Origin: Lachnospiraceae bacterium NK3A20
GTDB lineage: Bacteria > Bacillota > Clostridia > Lachnospirales > Lachnospiraceae
Length of the DNA: 64,000 bases
Reading direction: 5' to 3'
NCBI GenBank assembly: GCA_900107575.1
Contig: FNQX01000014.1
Location: 32,057 to 96,056 of the forward strand
Shown: positions 8,611-16,984 of the stretch, in pieces
Layout: every line of letters starts with the position of its first letter
How positions within the stretch are numbered: the first letter of the stretch is position 1
Made by a program: the position numbers and the translations under genes
The notes under the pieces: model-generated
What the model saw: only the letters and a program-made list of their open reading frames with translations
What the model was told of the DNA's origin: nothing
The model's database searches: none

Positions 8611-9816
8611 ATGAGGTCACAGACAACTGACATGGAATCGACATCACAGGGCAGAACGCCCTCCTTCTGGCTGCTCCTTTCGATCAACGCCTGCTATTAC
8701 ATGACGACGGCGCTGTACGGCCCCTTCCTCGTCGTCTACTACGAACAGCACGGCGTATCGTCGACACTCATCGGCATCCTCTCGACCATCGGCTGCCTCG
8801 CGATGATCCTCGTGCAGCCGCTGTGGTCGAAGCTCTCGGATCGCTGCGGCAGGGCACGGACTTTCGCGGCACTCATGGCTCTTGGCTCGGCGGCAACGCT
8901 CCAGTTCTACTACCTGGGGACAGGGATCGCGGCATTCATCTTCGCGGCGGCCGCGCTGGCTATTTTCCAGAGTTCCGTTGCTCCGATGATCGACGCGATC
9001 TGCGTTCGAGGGGCGGCGGCGCAGGGCAGGAACTTCGCAAGCATCCGCATCGGCGGAACGATCGGTTACTCCCTGGTGGTTCTTGTCGCCGCACTCATCA
9101 TGAACCGACACCCTTTCTGGCAGTTCGCTTTCGGCGGCGTCGGATACCTGATCCTCTCGGGCCTCATCCTCCTCCTGCCTTCCGGCGAAGATCACCAGCC
9201 GGTACCGCGCAACAAAAAGAAGAGCCTGTTCACGCGGCTCTCGTTGCGGGAGATTTTCGATACGGACGAGGTGATCTATGTCCTCATCTTCGCTTTCCTC
9301 ATGCAGCTGGGCAACAGCTTCGCCATGTCCTTCCTCGGTGTTTTCGTCGTGCAGATCGGCGGCGGAAACCTGCAGATGGGAATGCTGAATTTCATTTCCG
9401 CACTGGCAGAGATCCCGGTGCTGCTCTCGATCCGAAGATTCATGCGGCCCGGCAACGCACTGCGATTCATCGGAACCGCCGCAGCTCTTCTGGGGCTCAA
9501 GGTCGTCATCATGTCGACGGGCACGATGCCCGCAATGGTCATCGCGATGCTGTTCCAGGGCATCACCTACATGGTCATTCATATCGGCGCGGCGACCTAC
9601 GTGTCGGCGCACGCGCTGCCTGGCCGCGCCTCCGAGGCGCAGGGCCTCATCTATCTCGTGCAGGGCGGCTTTGCCAGCATCATCGGCAATGTCTGTGGCG
9701 GCATCCTCATCGACGCGGCAGGCATTCACACGGCCTACCTTCTGACCGGCAGCATTGTGCTGCTCGGCGCGGCGCTCACCGCCTCCACCATGAAACTGAG
9801 ATACCGGAGCGCATAA
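8611..9816 (+). CDS. MFS sugar/nucleoside-type permease
   Basis: About 401 residues with 12 predicted membrane helices. It resembles the LacY/NupG-like branch of the major facilitator superfamily (SINACYYMTTALYGPFLVVYYEQHGVSSTLIGIL, then the loop motif LSDRCGRARTF between helices 2 and 3). A cytoplasmic central loop (about residues 195-220, EDHQPVPRNKKKSL) divides the two six-helix halves. The open frame extends upstream to 8398, but that part is the dispersed repeat read through, so the start is placed at 8611 (8632 is also possible); no clear ribosome binding site decides it. The position after three glycosidases suggests uptake of a sugar or oligosaccharide by proton symport. Confidence 0.83.
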   Translation: MRSQTTDMESTSQGRTPSFWLLLSINACYYMTTALYGPFLVVYYEQHGVSSTLIGILSTIGCLAMILVQPLWSKLSDRCGRARTFAALMALGSAATLQFYYLGTGIAAFIFAAAALAIFQSSVAPMIDAICVRGAAAQGRNFASIRIGGTIGYSLVVLVAALIMNRHPFWQFAFGGVGYLILSGLILLLPSGEDHQPVPRNKKKSLFTRLSLREIFDTDEVIYVLIFAFLMQLGNSFAMSFLGVFVVQIGGGNLQMGMLNFISALAEIPVLLSIRRFMRPGNALRFIGTAAALLGLKVVIMSTGTMPAMVIAMLFQGITYMVIHIGAATYVSAHALPGRASEAQGLIYLVQGGFASIIGNVCGGILIDAAGIHTAYLLTGSIVLLGAALTASTMKLRYRSA

Positions 9817-9846
9817 TTGTTCTGGCCGCTGCTTCGCCATATCGGC

Positions 9847-9852
9847 TATAAT
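9847..9852 (+). promoter_or_regulatory. Probable -10 box upstream of the SIMPL gene
   Basis: A perfect TATAAT stands 48 bases before the ATG at 9901. No convincing -35 hexamer is found at 16-18 bases, so this is a partial promoter match only. Confidence 0.35.
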
Positions 9853-9900
9853 TGAACTGGAGGGGGCAACAGTTCAGCAACGATCAAGGAGGTATCACGG

Positions 9901-10734
9901 ATGAAGAACCAACGACTTTTAGCATCAATCGTCCTGGCGGGAATGCTGGTAACGATCAACGGATGCGCCAGCACTGTGCAGAGCACAGGCGCGGACTTAT
10001 CGGCGAATTCCGCCGCAGCCACCGCAACAGTCAGTGCAGAAGCGACCGCAGAGGAACCGACTGCGGCCGCGCAGATGACAGAGGAAGAGGCTTCGGAGAA
10101 GGTTGGTGACAATGACACGATCACGGTCACTGCGGTCAGTACCGTTCAGGAAACGCCGGATATCGCCAAGATCAGCTTCGGCGTTACAACGCGGGCTGAC
10201 ACCGCTGCGGCCGCGCAGAAGCGCAATACCGGAGATGTCGACAAGGTCATCGACAAGCTTAAGGATCTGGGCATTGATGAGAAGAGTATTCAGACCAGCG
10301 GTTACAGCATGTATCCGGACTATGACTACAACAATAACAATGCCATCATCGGCTACAATGTCGAAACTTCGCTCACCATCAGCGATCAGAAGATTTCCGA
10401 TGTGGGCTCCATTATTACTGAGTGCGTCAATGCAGGCATTAACAATATCAATGACATTGAATATACCTGCAGTACCTATGATGAAAAATACCTGACTGCC
10501 TTGCAGCAGGCGGTTGCGGCAGCGGACACCAAGGCAGCCGCGCTGGCCGAAGCCTGCCACAGGCAGCTTGGTTTAGTGACCAGCATGACAGAGGGCTATC
10601 AGGATACGAGCGCCCGATACAAAAACGCGAACACCAGCTTGGATATGGCTGCAGCGGAGGAATCCGCCGTCAATGTGCAGCCGGGGCAGATGGAGATCAA
10701 TGCCCAGGTTACGGTGACTTATCAACTGGACTGA
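9901..10734 (+). CDS. SIMPL (DUF541) domain lipoprotein
   Basis: 277 residues. A lipoprotein-type signal ends at Cys22 (LVTINGC), followed by an Ala/Thr/Glu-rich linker to about residue 65. A SIMPL domain then occupies residues 72-277 (TITVTAVSTVQETPDIAKISFGV, DLGIDEKSIQTSGYSMYPDY, GYNVETSLTISDQ, and C-terminal EINAQVTVTYQLD). Members of this family are exported and form ring-like oligomers; their biochemical role is poorly defined. AAGGAGGT at 9888-9895 sets the start. It is preceded by its own -10 box and followed by a small hairpin (GAACAG/CTGTTC at 10756-10770), so it is probably monocistronic. Confidence 0.88.
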   Translation: MKNQRLLASIVLAGMLVTINGCASTVQSTGADLSANSAAATATVSAEATAEEPTAAAQMTEEEASEKVGDNDTITVTAVSTVQETPDIAKISFGVTTRADTAAAAQKRNTGDVDKVIDKLKDLGIDEKSIQTSGYSMYPDYDYNNNNAIIGYNVETSLTISDQKISDVGSIITECVNAGINNINDIEYTCSTYDEKYLTALQQAVAAADTKAAALAEACHRQLGLVTSMTEGYQDTSARYKNANTSLDMAAAEESAVNVQPGQMEINAQVTVTYQLD

Positions 10735-10755
10735 TACAATGGAGAGCTGCTCGTG

Positions 10756-10770
10756 GAACAGTATCTGTTC
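10756..10770. repeat. Small perfect inverted repeat
   Basis: GAACAG-TAT-CTGTTC lies 22 bases after the stop of the SIMPL gene. There is no T-run, so it is not a standard terminator. Confidence 0.4.
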
Positions 10771-10848
10771 AGGGCAGTCCGGAGCGCTTGTTGGTGGTGG
10801 CGTATCAGAGTATGTATTGAACAGGTATGCTAAGGAGATTGACGCAGT

Positions 10849-11448
10849 ATGGATATGTCGAATTGGAGTTGGACGAGGGAACCGAAGGACTGTGTGATCG
10901 CGGAGGACAAAATTAAGATCACGACGCTCCCGCACACGGACCTGTGGCAGCGCACGTACTACCATTTCCGAAATGACAACGCACCGGTATTCCAGGTGGA
11001 AACAAAAGACCGGTATTTCAGTTTCATCGTGCGGACGAATATTGGCGGCTATCATCATCGCTTCGATCAGTGCGGCGTTGTCATGTATCTCGACAGTGAG
11101 AACTGGCTGAAGGGCTCCGTGGAGTATGAGAATGACGTATTCCAGCACCTGGGCAGCGTGGTGACAAATCACGGATATTCCGACTGGGCGACAACCGAAA
11201 TCCCTGCTTCGGAGAATTCGGTCTGGTATCGGCTCAGCCGCAGAGAAGACGACTACTGCATCGAATGCTCCGAAGACGGAAGGCGCTGGAGACAGATGAG
11301 AGTCTGTCATATGCTGGAAGGCAGCGGAAAGATACGTTTCGGCATCTATGCCTGCTCGCCGGAAGACTCTTCCTTCACGGCGATATTCAGTGACATGCAG
11401 ATCACGGAGTGCGCGTGGCAGGCACATGACGGGCAGCAGCCGGATTAG
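10849..11448 (+). CDS. DUF1349 family concanavalin-like protein
   Basis: 199 residues and no signal peptide. It matches the DUF1349 family (beta-sandwich, concanavalin A-like): TYYHFRNDNAPVFQVE near the start, DQCGVVMYLDSENWLKGSVEY in the middle, and IRFGIYACSPEDSSFTAIFSDMQI at the end. Relatives often sit beside carbohydrate genes and are thought to bind sugars, but no activity is established. AAGGAG lies upstream of the ATG. The gene stands alone between the SIMPL lipoprotein and a 20-bp palindrome. Confidence 0.85.
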   Translation: MDMSNWSWTREPKDCVIAEDKIKITTLPHTDLWQRTYYHFRNDNAPVFQVETKDRYFSFIVRTNIGGYHHRFDQCGVVMYLDSENWLKGSVEYENDVFQHLGSVVTNHGYSDWATTEIPASENSVWYRLSRREDDYCIECSEDGRRWRQMRVCHMLEGSGKIRFGIYACSPEDSSFTAIFSDMQITECAWQAHDGQQPD

Positions 11449-11488
11449 AGTAGATGGGACTCATTCTGCCAGCGTGCTACTTCGCGAT

Positions 11489-11508
11489 ACTTCTTTTTAA
11501 AAAGAAGT
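11489..11508. terminator. Perfect 20-bp palindrome ending in T/A tracts
   Basis: ACTTCTTTTTAAAAAGAAGT is a perfect palindrome 40 bases after the DUF1349 stop codon. It lacks GC pairs in the stem and has no unpaired T-run, so it is at best a weak terminator, or a binding site. It lies at the boundary where GC content drops. Confidence 0.35.
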
Positions 11509-11568
11509 GAACTAGAAGTTGGATTAGAAGTGAATGAAAAGTGCACCAAAGTATTGGAGGCTAAGCCT

Positions 11569-12009
11569 GTGATCAGAGCAGCGGGAGTACAGGACCTGTC
11601 CAGAATTGCGGAAATTCTTGTGTTCGACAAGCGGATGAAGTATCGTCCGATTTTCCGGAACGATGCCTATTCATTCGGCGAACTGCAGGTGCTGTCCGTA
11701 GCGGATCAATATTTGAAATCAGGCTTTCTTAGCGACATACTGGTCTTCGATGATGGCATCGTAAAAGGGCTGATCCATATTAAGGGCGATGAAATTGCCG
11801 AGCTGTATGTGGACTATTTCTTCCAGGAGCAGGGAGTGGGGACAGCATTGATCGAATACGCGAAGGAGCATTATCCGATCCGCTTCCTGTGGGTAATAGA
11901 GAAGAACACGTCTGCGATAGAATTTTATGAGAAACACGGGTTCCGCCTCACCAAGGACAGGAAGCTGGAAGAGGGAACTGACGAATACCTTGTGAGGATG
12001 GAACGATAA
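11569..12009 (+). CDS. GNAT family N-acetyltransferase
   Basis: 146 residues from the GTG at 11569, chosen because TGGAGG at 11555-11560 lies eight bases upstream and the product then begins with the usual IRAAGVQDLSRIAEI GNAT strand-helix. The acetyl-CoA site is FQEQGVGTALIEYAKEH (about residues 84-100), followed by IEKNTSAIEFYEKHGF, the standard motif B of this fold. The acceptor is unknown. It converges on the ABC permease gene, whose stop lies 42 bases away. Confidence 0.87.
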   Translation: MIRAAGVQDLSRIAEILVFDKRMKYRPIFRNDAYSFGELQVLSVADQYLKSGFLSDILVFDDGIVKGLIHIKGDEIAELYVDYFFQEQGVGTALIEYAKEHYPIRFLWVIEKNTSAIEFYEKHGFRLTKDRKLEEGTDEYLVRMER

Positions 12010-12050
12010 TAGCGAATTGCCTGTTATTACAAAATATGCATCCTGGATCT

Positions 12051-13268
12051 CTATCTGCCAGATACTTGATACTGCTGAAAGGCACGCTTACCCAATATGG
12101 CAATGATGATACTGCACAGTATATAGATGACCGGTATGATCTGCCAGGAGGTAAAGCAATGTCCCGAAAGAGTAATCGGCCGTACACTGAATACATTCCA
12201 TGGGGACAGGAATCTCATGGGAAGCGAATCCCATAGCTGAGAAATGATCCGAAATCGGTCGGATATACTGTCAACAATCATACCTGAGAGGATCAGCCCC
12301 GTTGACACGGCCAGGGTCGCGACATTGCTGCGCAGGATCTCCGACAGCACCATGACAAAAACGCCCCAGAGCAGAGCGGTGATCATAAGTACCGCGGACA
12401 TAATGAGGTAGGCCTGCCCCAAAGTGAGCGGGCAGGAATAGAAATGCAATACTAACTGGATCGCCGCATGGAAACCGCCTGTTCCATGAATGGCAAACGA
12501 CAAAACAGCCACAATAAGGGAGAGAATGGCTGCAAAAGCCATGGAGACAGTTCCTCCGGCAAAAATCTTGGCCCAGTAAGCCAGGTTTTTGCCTTTGGCA
12601 CTGCTTAGAATCAACTGATCGGTTCTTCGGATATGTTCTTCCGAAAATACACCTGACAGAATAACCGCAATCAGAAGCAGCATTGTAATGCCGACCGTCA
12701 AATAGCTGTCGATCATAGCACTGTAGGCTTCATGATAATAATAAGTAACAGGCCTTTCCATGCGGCTTTCCTGATTCGCCCAGAACGTTTTTTCCGTTTC
12801 CGTCAGATGCAGTTCCTTCCAGTCCCTTTCCAGATTGATACGCCTGAGTGCATATAGGGAAGCTTCGTTTGCGTTCCAATCCATCATGGTTTCACGGTCC
12901 ATGCCGGTCCAGTTATGCACAATGCCGTATATATCGCTATATGGCCGTGCATAGGTCTGATACTCGTCAGTGAGCGTATACTGTTCTACATCTGACGGAA
13001 TCTTACGATAAGCTGTAGCCATCTCCCGCAGCAGTTCATCATCAATTTTTCTTCCTGACAGTTTTTCCCGATAGGTACGGTCAACCGTATACATCTGTAA
13101 ATGTGATGCAGTGAGTTCTCCGTCGGCGTAGTAAGTGCTAAAGAGTGGATACATAAGGCCAGCCACATGCGCAAGAATACACACGGCCAGGGCAATCCAC
13201 AGGAGCTTACGCCTGACAATCTTTTTCAGTTCATAATGGTACAAAGTGCCGAAATTCTGCTGGAACAT
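12051..13268 (-). CDS. ABC-2 type transporter permease
   Basis: 405 residues. One N-terminal membrane helix (about 22-42) is followed by a large extracytoplasmic domain (about 45-185, rich in Tyr, Arg and Glu) and five to six C-terminal helices, the layout of ABC-2 exporter permeases. Its ATG shares one base with the stop of the ATPase gene (TAATG at 13270-13266), so translation is coupled. With the ATPase and the second membrane protein it should form an exporter, perhaps for a peptide or antimicrobial. The substrate cannot be inferred. It is the last gene of the four-gene minus-strand operon. Confidence 0.85.
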   Translation of the reverse strand: MFQQNFGTLYHYELKKIVRRKLLWIALAVCILAHVAGLMYPLFSTYYADGELTASHLQMYTVDRTYREKLSGRKIDDELLREMATAYRKIPSDVEQYTLTDEYQTYARPYSDIYGIVHNWTGMDRETMMDWNANEASLYALRRINLERDWKELHLTETEKTFWANQESRMERPVTYYYHEAYSAMIDSYLTVGITMLLLIAVILSGVFSEEHIRRTDQLILSSAKGKNLAYWAKIFAGGTVSMAFAAILSLIVAVLSFAIHGTGGFHAAIQLVLHFYSCPLTLGQAYLIMSAVLMITALLWGVFVMVLSEILRSNVATLAVSTGLILSGMIVDSISDRFRIISQLWDSLPMRFLSPWNVFSVRPITLSGHCFTSWQIIPVIYILCSIIIAILGKRAFQQYQVSGR

Positions 13269-13957
13269 TACGCAAACTCCTTCATGTAGAATTCTTCCAG
13301 ATCTCCCTTGCTCTCGTTCCAGCTGCCTTCGTAGATCATCCTGCCGTCACGCATCATAAGGACATTTCCTGCGATATGTTCAATATCCGAAACGATATGG
13401 GTAGAAAATAAGACGATGGTTTCCTGTGCGATTCCGGCAATAAGATTTCGGAACCGGACACGTTCTTTCGGATCAAGCCCAGATGTGGGTTCATCCAGGA
13501 TCAATATCTTTGGATCGTTAACGATTGCCTGTGCGATTCCGATTCGTTGTTTTATGCCCCCGGAAAAGGTTTTGATCTTTTTATCGGCAACATCAGATAA
13601 GCCGACCAGTTGTAAAAGTTCTTCTGTTTTTTCTCTGGCGTGTCGTTTATCCATTCCTTTCAAAGCCGCAAAATACATAATGAAATCTCTGGCTGAAAAT
13701 TCTGGATAATAGCCGAAATCCTGCGGAAGATACCCGAGCATTGCCCGGTACTCTTCGGATGTGACAGGGATTCCATCCGCACTTATGTCTCCGCTGGTCG
13801 GATTCAGGATGCCAGCCATCATTCTCATGAGAGTTGTTTTTCCGGCCCCGTTTGCGCCGAGCAGACCGGTGACACCTTCGGTGAGTTCAAATGAAACCCG
13901 GTCTACCGCAATTTTGTTTTTATACTGTTTTGTCACTCTGTCTACTTGTAAATTCAT
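13268..13957 (-). CDS. ABC transporter ATP-binding protein
   Basis: 229 residues from ATG at 13957. The nucleotide-binding domain is complete: Walker A GANGAGKTT (Lys40), signature FSGGIKQR, Walker B ILILDEPTSGLDP and the switch His in LFSTHIVSD. This is the BcrA-like class that pairs with ABC-2 permeases. The frame extends to 13999, but CGGAG eight bases upstream and the ATGA overlap with the preceding gene support 13957. It is coupled on both sides, so ATPase and permease should be made in fixed ratio. Confidence 0.92.
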   Translation of the reverse strand: MNLQVDRVTKQYKNKIAVDRVSFELTEGVTGLLGANGAGKTTLMRMMAGILNPTSGDISADGIPVTSEEYRAMLGYLPQDFGYYPEFSARDFIMYFAALKGMDKRHAREKTEELLQLVGLSDVADKKIKTFSGGIKQRIGIAQAIVNDPKILILDEPTSGLDPKERVRFRNLIAGIAQETIVLFSTHIVSDIEHIAGNVLMMRDGRMIYEGSWNESKGDLEEFYMKEFA

Positions 13958-14658
13958 GCGTAAGTCTCCGTATATTGTATCGTTTTGATCGCCTCCCACG
14001 TGGTAAAAGCGAGCAGTCCGACGGCCAGAGCAATGACAAATTCTCCAGATAATGCTGCCTCAAAAGGAATCGATGCCGCCTCAGCCCATATTACGAGTGC
14101 GGCGATGATGACTGCGATTGCAACAGAACAAAAAGGGTTATTTCTTCCGAAGGTGGTTCTTTCGATCTGAAGTCCCAGCGACATTGTCAGCAGATAGGGA
14201 ATCACGATTCTAGCTGTCATAAGAAGGAATGAGATCCGAAAATGGTTGGCAAGAATAGCTGAGGACAGCAAGATCATCGCAAAGCCAGCGCAGCCTGTCA
14301 GCAACATTCTGGCATAGACCACTGTTCTAAGAGAGAACCTTGTCGCCTGTTCCAACTCCGTCATGCGATACGTGTAGGAGCGCCAGGTTTCCATTATTCC
14401 GATCGCGGCGAGAAACGGCGTAATCGCCTCTGTCAGATGGATCACGTTTTCCCAGTTCTGATGGGCGCCAATGAAAACAACAGGCAGCATCATCATAGGA
14501 AGTATCCAGGAAACTGCTCTTACGTAGGAAGCCTGCGTTCGCAGAATGTCAAACGTATGGATCTTGGCTGGCCGCATTTTTTGTAAGAATTCTTGTTTTT
14601 TCTGTGGTGCAGGTGCCGCGAAGGCTTTAGAGATGTTAGTTTTCAAGTTATCTTTCAA
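13954..14658 (-). CDS. Six-helix membrane protein of the sigma/ABC operon
   Basis: 234 residues: a charged N-terminus of about 45 residues, then six hydrophobic segments (about 48-66, 78-90, 113-133, 140-160, 175-190, 200-222). I do not recognise a named family. It lies between a sigma factor and an ABC ATPase and overlaps both by ATGA-type junctions. It could be a second permease subunit or an anti-sigma-like regulator of the first gene. The position directly after the sigma gene is typical for anti-sigma proteins, but the predicted six helices fit a transporter subunit better. Confidence 0.72.
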   Translation of the reverse strand: MKDNLKTNISKAFAAPAPQKKQEFLQKMRPAKIHTFDILRTQASYVRAVSWILPMMMLPVVFIGAHQNWENVIHLTEAITPFLAAIGIMETWRSYTYRMTELEQATRFSLRTVVYARMLLTGCAGFAMILLSSAILANHFRISFLLMTARIVIPYLLTMSLGLQIERTTFGRNNPFCSVAIAVIIAALVIWAEAASIPFEAALSGEFVIALAVGLLAFTTWEAIKTIQYTETYA

Positions 14659-15107
14659 ACTTCACCTCCCAATAGACGTTTCATTTCATTTTTTGCCTTA
14701 CTGATCTGCCTGTAAACGGCAAATCTGGAGCAATGGTACAATCTGCTGATGGTTCCTACCGATTCCTCATTTGCAAAACGCAGTAATAGTATTTCTCGAG
14801 AGGATTCATCCAGTTTTGAGAGTGCCTCCATTACGGCAAGTGTCTCCATTGTGGATCCGGTGGGATCATAGACGGGATTTGTTTCGTTATTCTCTGCAAT
14901 CGGGGCCCACTTTGCTTTTCTGAATTCGTCGACGCACAAATTTTTTGCTATTGTGTACAGGTAGGGCATTTCAAAGCTACCATGATGGTTTCTGCTGCTT
15001 AAATATCGAAGGAAGGTTTCTTGTGTAATATCTTCGGCTGTAACCTGATCATGTAGCTTGAAGTAAGCATACCTGTATATTTTGTCGTATGCCTGTTCTA
15101 AATCCAT
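14655..15107 (-). CDS. ECF-type RNA polymerase sigma factor
   Basis: 150 residues with region 2 (AYDKIYRYAYFKLHDQVTAEDITQETFLRYL, residues 6-36) and region 4 (ALSKLDESSREILLLRFANEESVGTISRLYHCSRFAVYRQISKAKNEMKRLL, about 94-145), and no region 3, as expected for group 4 sigma factors. It heads a four-gene operon in which every junction overlaps (the stop of this gene overlaps the next ATG at 14658), so it likely activates its own exporter operon in response to envelope or antimicrobial stress. No matching promoter pair was found in the upstream DNA by eye. Confidence 0.9.
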   Translation of the reverse strand: MDLEQAYDKIYRYAYFKLHDQVTAEDITQETFLRYLSSRNHHGSFEMPYLYTIAKNLCVDEFRKAKWAPIAENNETNPVYDPTGSTMETLAVMEALSKLDESSREILLLRFANEESVGTISRLYHCSRFAVYRQISKAKNEMKRLLGGEV

Positions 15108-15199
15108 TAATTTGTTTTTATCCTCTCTCTATAAGGGATAACGGATGAGTTAGGCACAATGTGCGGGGAATTCTGTTATTTGCCATTTTTTAGATGCAT

Positions 15200-15340
15200 T
15201 CATATATTTTTGATCAGCTGTAGCGCCCAGCGAAGCTCTGCTTTTTTGACGGCAATCCCATTCGAGGAAAGGAGGCGGGTCATTTGATTCGCTCTCGCGG
15301 AGCTGACGTTGGAATACAGTACGGTATATTGGAATAACAT
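15200..15340 (-). CDS. Small protein of unknown function (46 aa)
   Basis: A 46-aa frame beginning MLFQYTVLYSNVSSARANQM and ending in a basic/hydrophobic helix. The ATG at 15340 is preceded by GAGG five bases away (GCGAGGTGACT), a plausible ribosome binding site; the same frame reads further upstream but has no other good start. No family recognised. It lies between the sigma factor gene and the second GNAT gene, where nothing else fills 15108-15476. It may be spurious. Confidence 0.35.
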   Translation of the reverse strand: MLFQYTVLYSNVSSARANQMTRLLSSNGIAVKKAELRWALQLIKNI

Positions 15341-15476
15341 AGTCACCTCGCAAAGTTGTTCACTGATTATCAAGATGTCTGTTATTATAGCGAAAACCAC
15401 AGGTGATATCTAGCAATATGGAGAGGCGTGATTGAATAAACACTGCAATTGTTCTGGGCAGCAGGGAGGTAAGATC

Positions 15477-16028
15477 ATGAGATATGAATCGATCAAGGTA
15501 AATGACAAGCTCGGCCGCGAGGTGGTCCTGCGGAATGCGGAGCCATCCGACGCGGAGGCTCTGATCCGGTATCTTCAGCGAACAGCAGGCGAGACGCCAT
15601 TCCTTATCCGGGAGCCGGATGAGATCACGCTGACGGTTGAGCAGGAGAGGAATTTCATCCAGTCCAAGATCGACGCGGACAGGGAACTGATGCTCGTAGC
15701 CAGCATTGGCGGCAGGCAGATCGGGAATTGTTCCCTGATGAGTGTCGGCGGCTTTCGAAGATATCACCATAGGTGCGAGGTTGCGATCGCGCTCTATCAG
15801 GAATACTGCGGCACCGGTATCGGCAGGATTATGCTGGAGACCGTTCTGGACGTCGCGAAGAGCTGCGGCTATGAGCAGGCGGAACTAGAGGTGATCGCCG
15901 GCAATGAGCGGGCCATCCGGCTGTATCAGAAGCTCGGATTCCGGGAATATGGCCGTTTCCCGGACAACATGAAATACGCGGATGGAAGTTACGTAGACTC
16001 TATCTGGATGATGAAGAAACTCCAATGA
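15477..16028 (+). CDS. GNAT family N-acetyltransferase
   Basis: 183 residues from the ATG at 15477, seven bases after GGGAGGT; a longer frame to 15432 has no ribosome binding site. It has the RimJ/RimL-like order: a VVLRNAEPSDAEALIRYLQ N-terminus, EVAIALYQEYCGTGIGRIMLETVLDVAKSCGYEQAELEVIAGNERAIRLYQKLGFREYG with the acetyl-CoA pyrophosphate loop (YCGTGIG), and the family C-terminal strand. The acceptor is unknown; relatives acetylate protein N-termini or small amines. It stands alone, before the flavin reductase gene by 95 bases. Confidence 0.9.
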   Translation: MRYESIKVNDKLGREVVLRNAEPSDAEALIRYLQRTAGETPFLIREPDEITLTVEQERNFIQSKIDADRELMLVASIGGRQIGNCSLMSVGGFRRYHHRCEVAIALYQEYCGTGIGRIMLETVLDVAKSCGYEQAELEVIAGNERAIRLYQKLGFREYGRFPDNMKYADGSYVDSIWMMKKLQ

Positions 16029-16123
16029 GCAAATCCATCCGCAAAATCCGTGCGGTTTGCTGATATAATCATGACGTCAAATGAGATCGGCAGCTGTGCC
16101 TGAGTCCGCAGAAAGATGAGTTT

Positions 16124-16984
16124 ATGGTAAAAGAATACTGGAAGCCCTCCAACATGCTCTACCCCGTCCCGCCTGTTATGGTGACGTGCCGGGATGAGAA
16201 CGGCAATGACAACGTTATGACTGCGGCCTGGGCGGGCACGATCTGCAGCGACCCCGTGATGGTGTCCGTTTCCATCCGCAAAGAGCGTTACTCTCATGAT
16301 ATAATTGAACGGACAGGCGAGTTCGTCATCAATCTGACGACAGAGCAGACGGCGTGGGCGGCAGATTATGTCGGCGTCCGCTCCGGCCGGGATGAGGACA
16401 AATTCCAGGCGGCTCATCTGCATAAATCTCTTTCGCAGAATGTGAAGTGCTCGGGCATCGAAGAGAGCCCTGTGAGCCTCGAGTGCAGGGTGGAACAGGT
16501 TCTGCGCCTCGGTACGCATGACATGTTCATCGGGCGGGTACTGTCGACGGATGTTGACCCACGTTATCTGGATGAGAATGGCAAGTTCGACCTCGACAGG
16601 GCAGGGCTCGTCGCCTATTCCCACGGTGAGTATTGGACGCTGGGGCGCCTCCTTGGCACGTTCGGCTACTCCGTGCGGAAGCGTCCGCAGAGTAAGACCG
16701 CGCATCGCGCGAAAATTGCAGGCGGGGCCGATGCATCTGATAGGCCGGCAGCATCTGGCAAGAGAACAGCAGACAAGCGGGCAGCAGTGCCCGGAGCCGG
16801 AAAGATGGCAGATGGCGCTGCGTGCCCCACGACAACTGGCAGGCGAACCGCAAATAAGGCCGCATTTCGGTCTCACAAGCCAGAGCATAAACAGGATCGC
16901 AAAGATTCTGGCAGGAGAACTGTAGACAAAGCTGCCCGCAAAAAACGCAGCAGGAAAGAAAAGGGCTACGGCAAGCACATATGA
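16124..16984 (+). CDS. Flavin reductase-like protein with a long basic C-terminal tail
   Basis: 286 residues. Residues 1-185 form a flavin-reductase-like split-barrel domain (NMLYPVPPVMVTCRDENGNDNVMTAAWAGTICSDPVMVSVSIRKERYSHDII, then EFVINLTTEQ). From about residue 188 the protein becomes a tail of roughly 95 residues made of Ala, Lys, Arg, Gly and Ser with recurring GRRT.DKAA, GKRTADKRAA and GRRTANKAA units, which the family does not normally have. The tail could bind nucleic acid or be disordered. Its last four bases overlap the nrdG start (ATGA). FMN binding and NAD(P)H-dependent reduction are inferred from the family. Confidence 0.8.
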   Translation: MVKEYWKPSNMLYPVPPVMVTCRDENGNDNVMTAAWAGTICSDPVMVSVSIRKERYSHDIIERTGEFVINLTTEQTAWAADYVGVRSGRDEDKFQAAHLHKSLSQNVKCSGIEESPVSLECRVEQVLRLGTHDMFIGRVLSTDVDPRYLDENGKFDLDRAGLVAYSHGEYWTLGRLLGTFGYSVRKRPQSKTAHRAKIAGGADASDRPAASGKRTADKRAAVPGAGKMADGAACPTTTGRRTANKAAFRSHKPEHKQDRKDSGRRTVDKAARKKRSRKEKGYGKHI

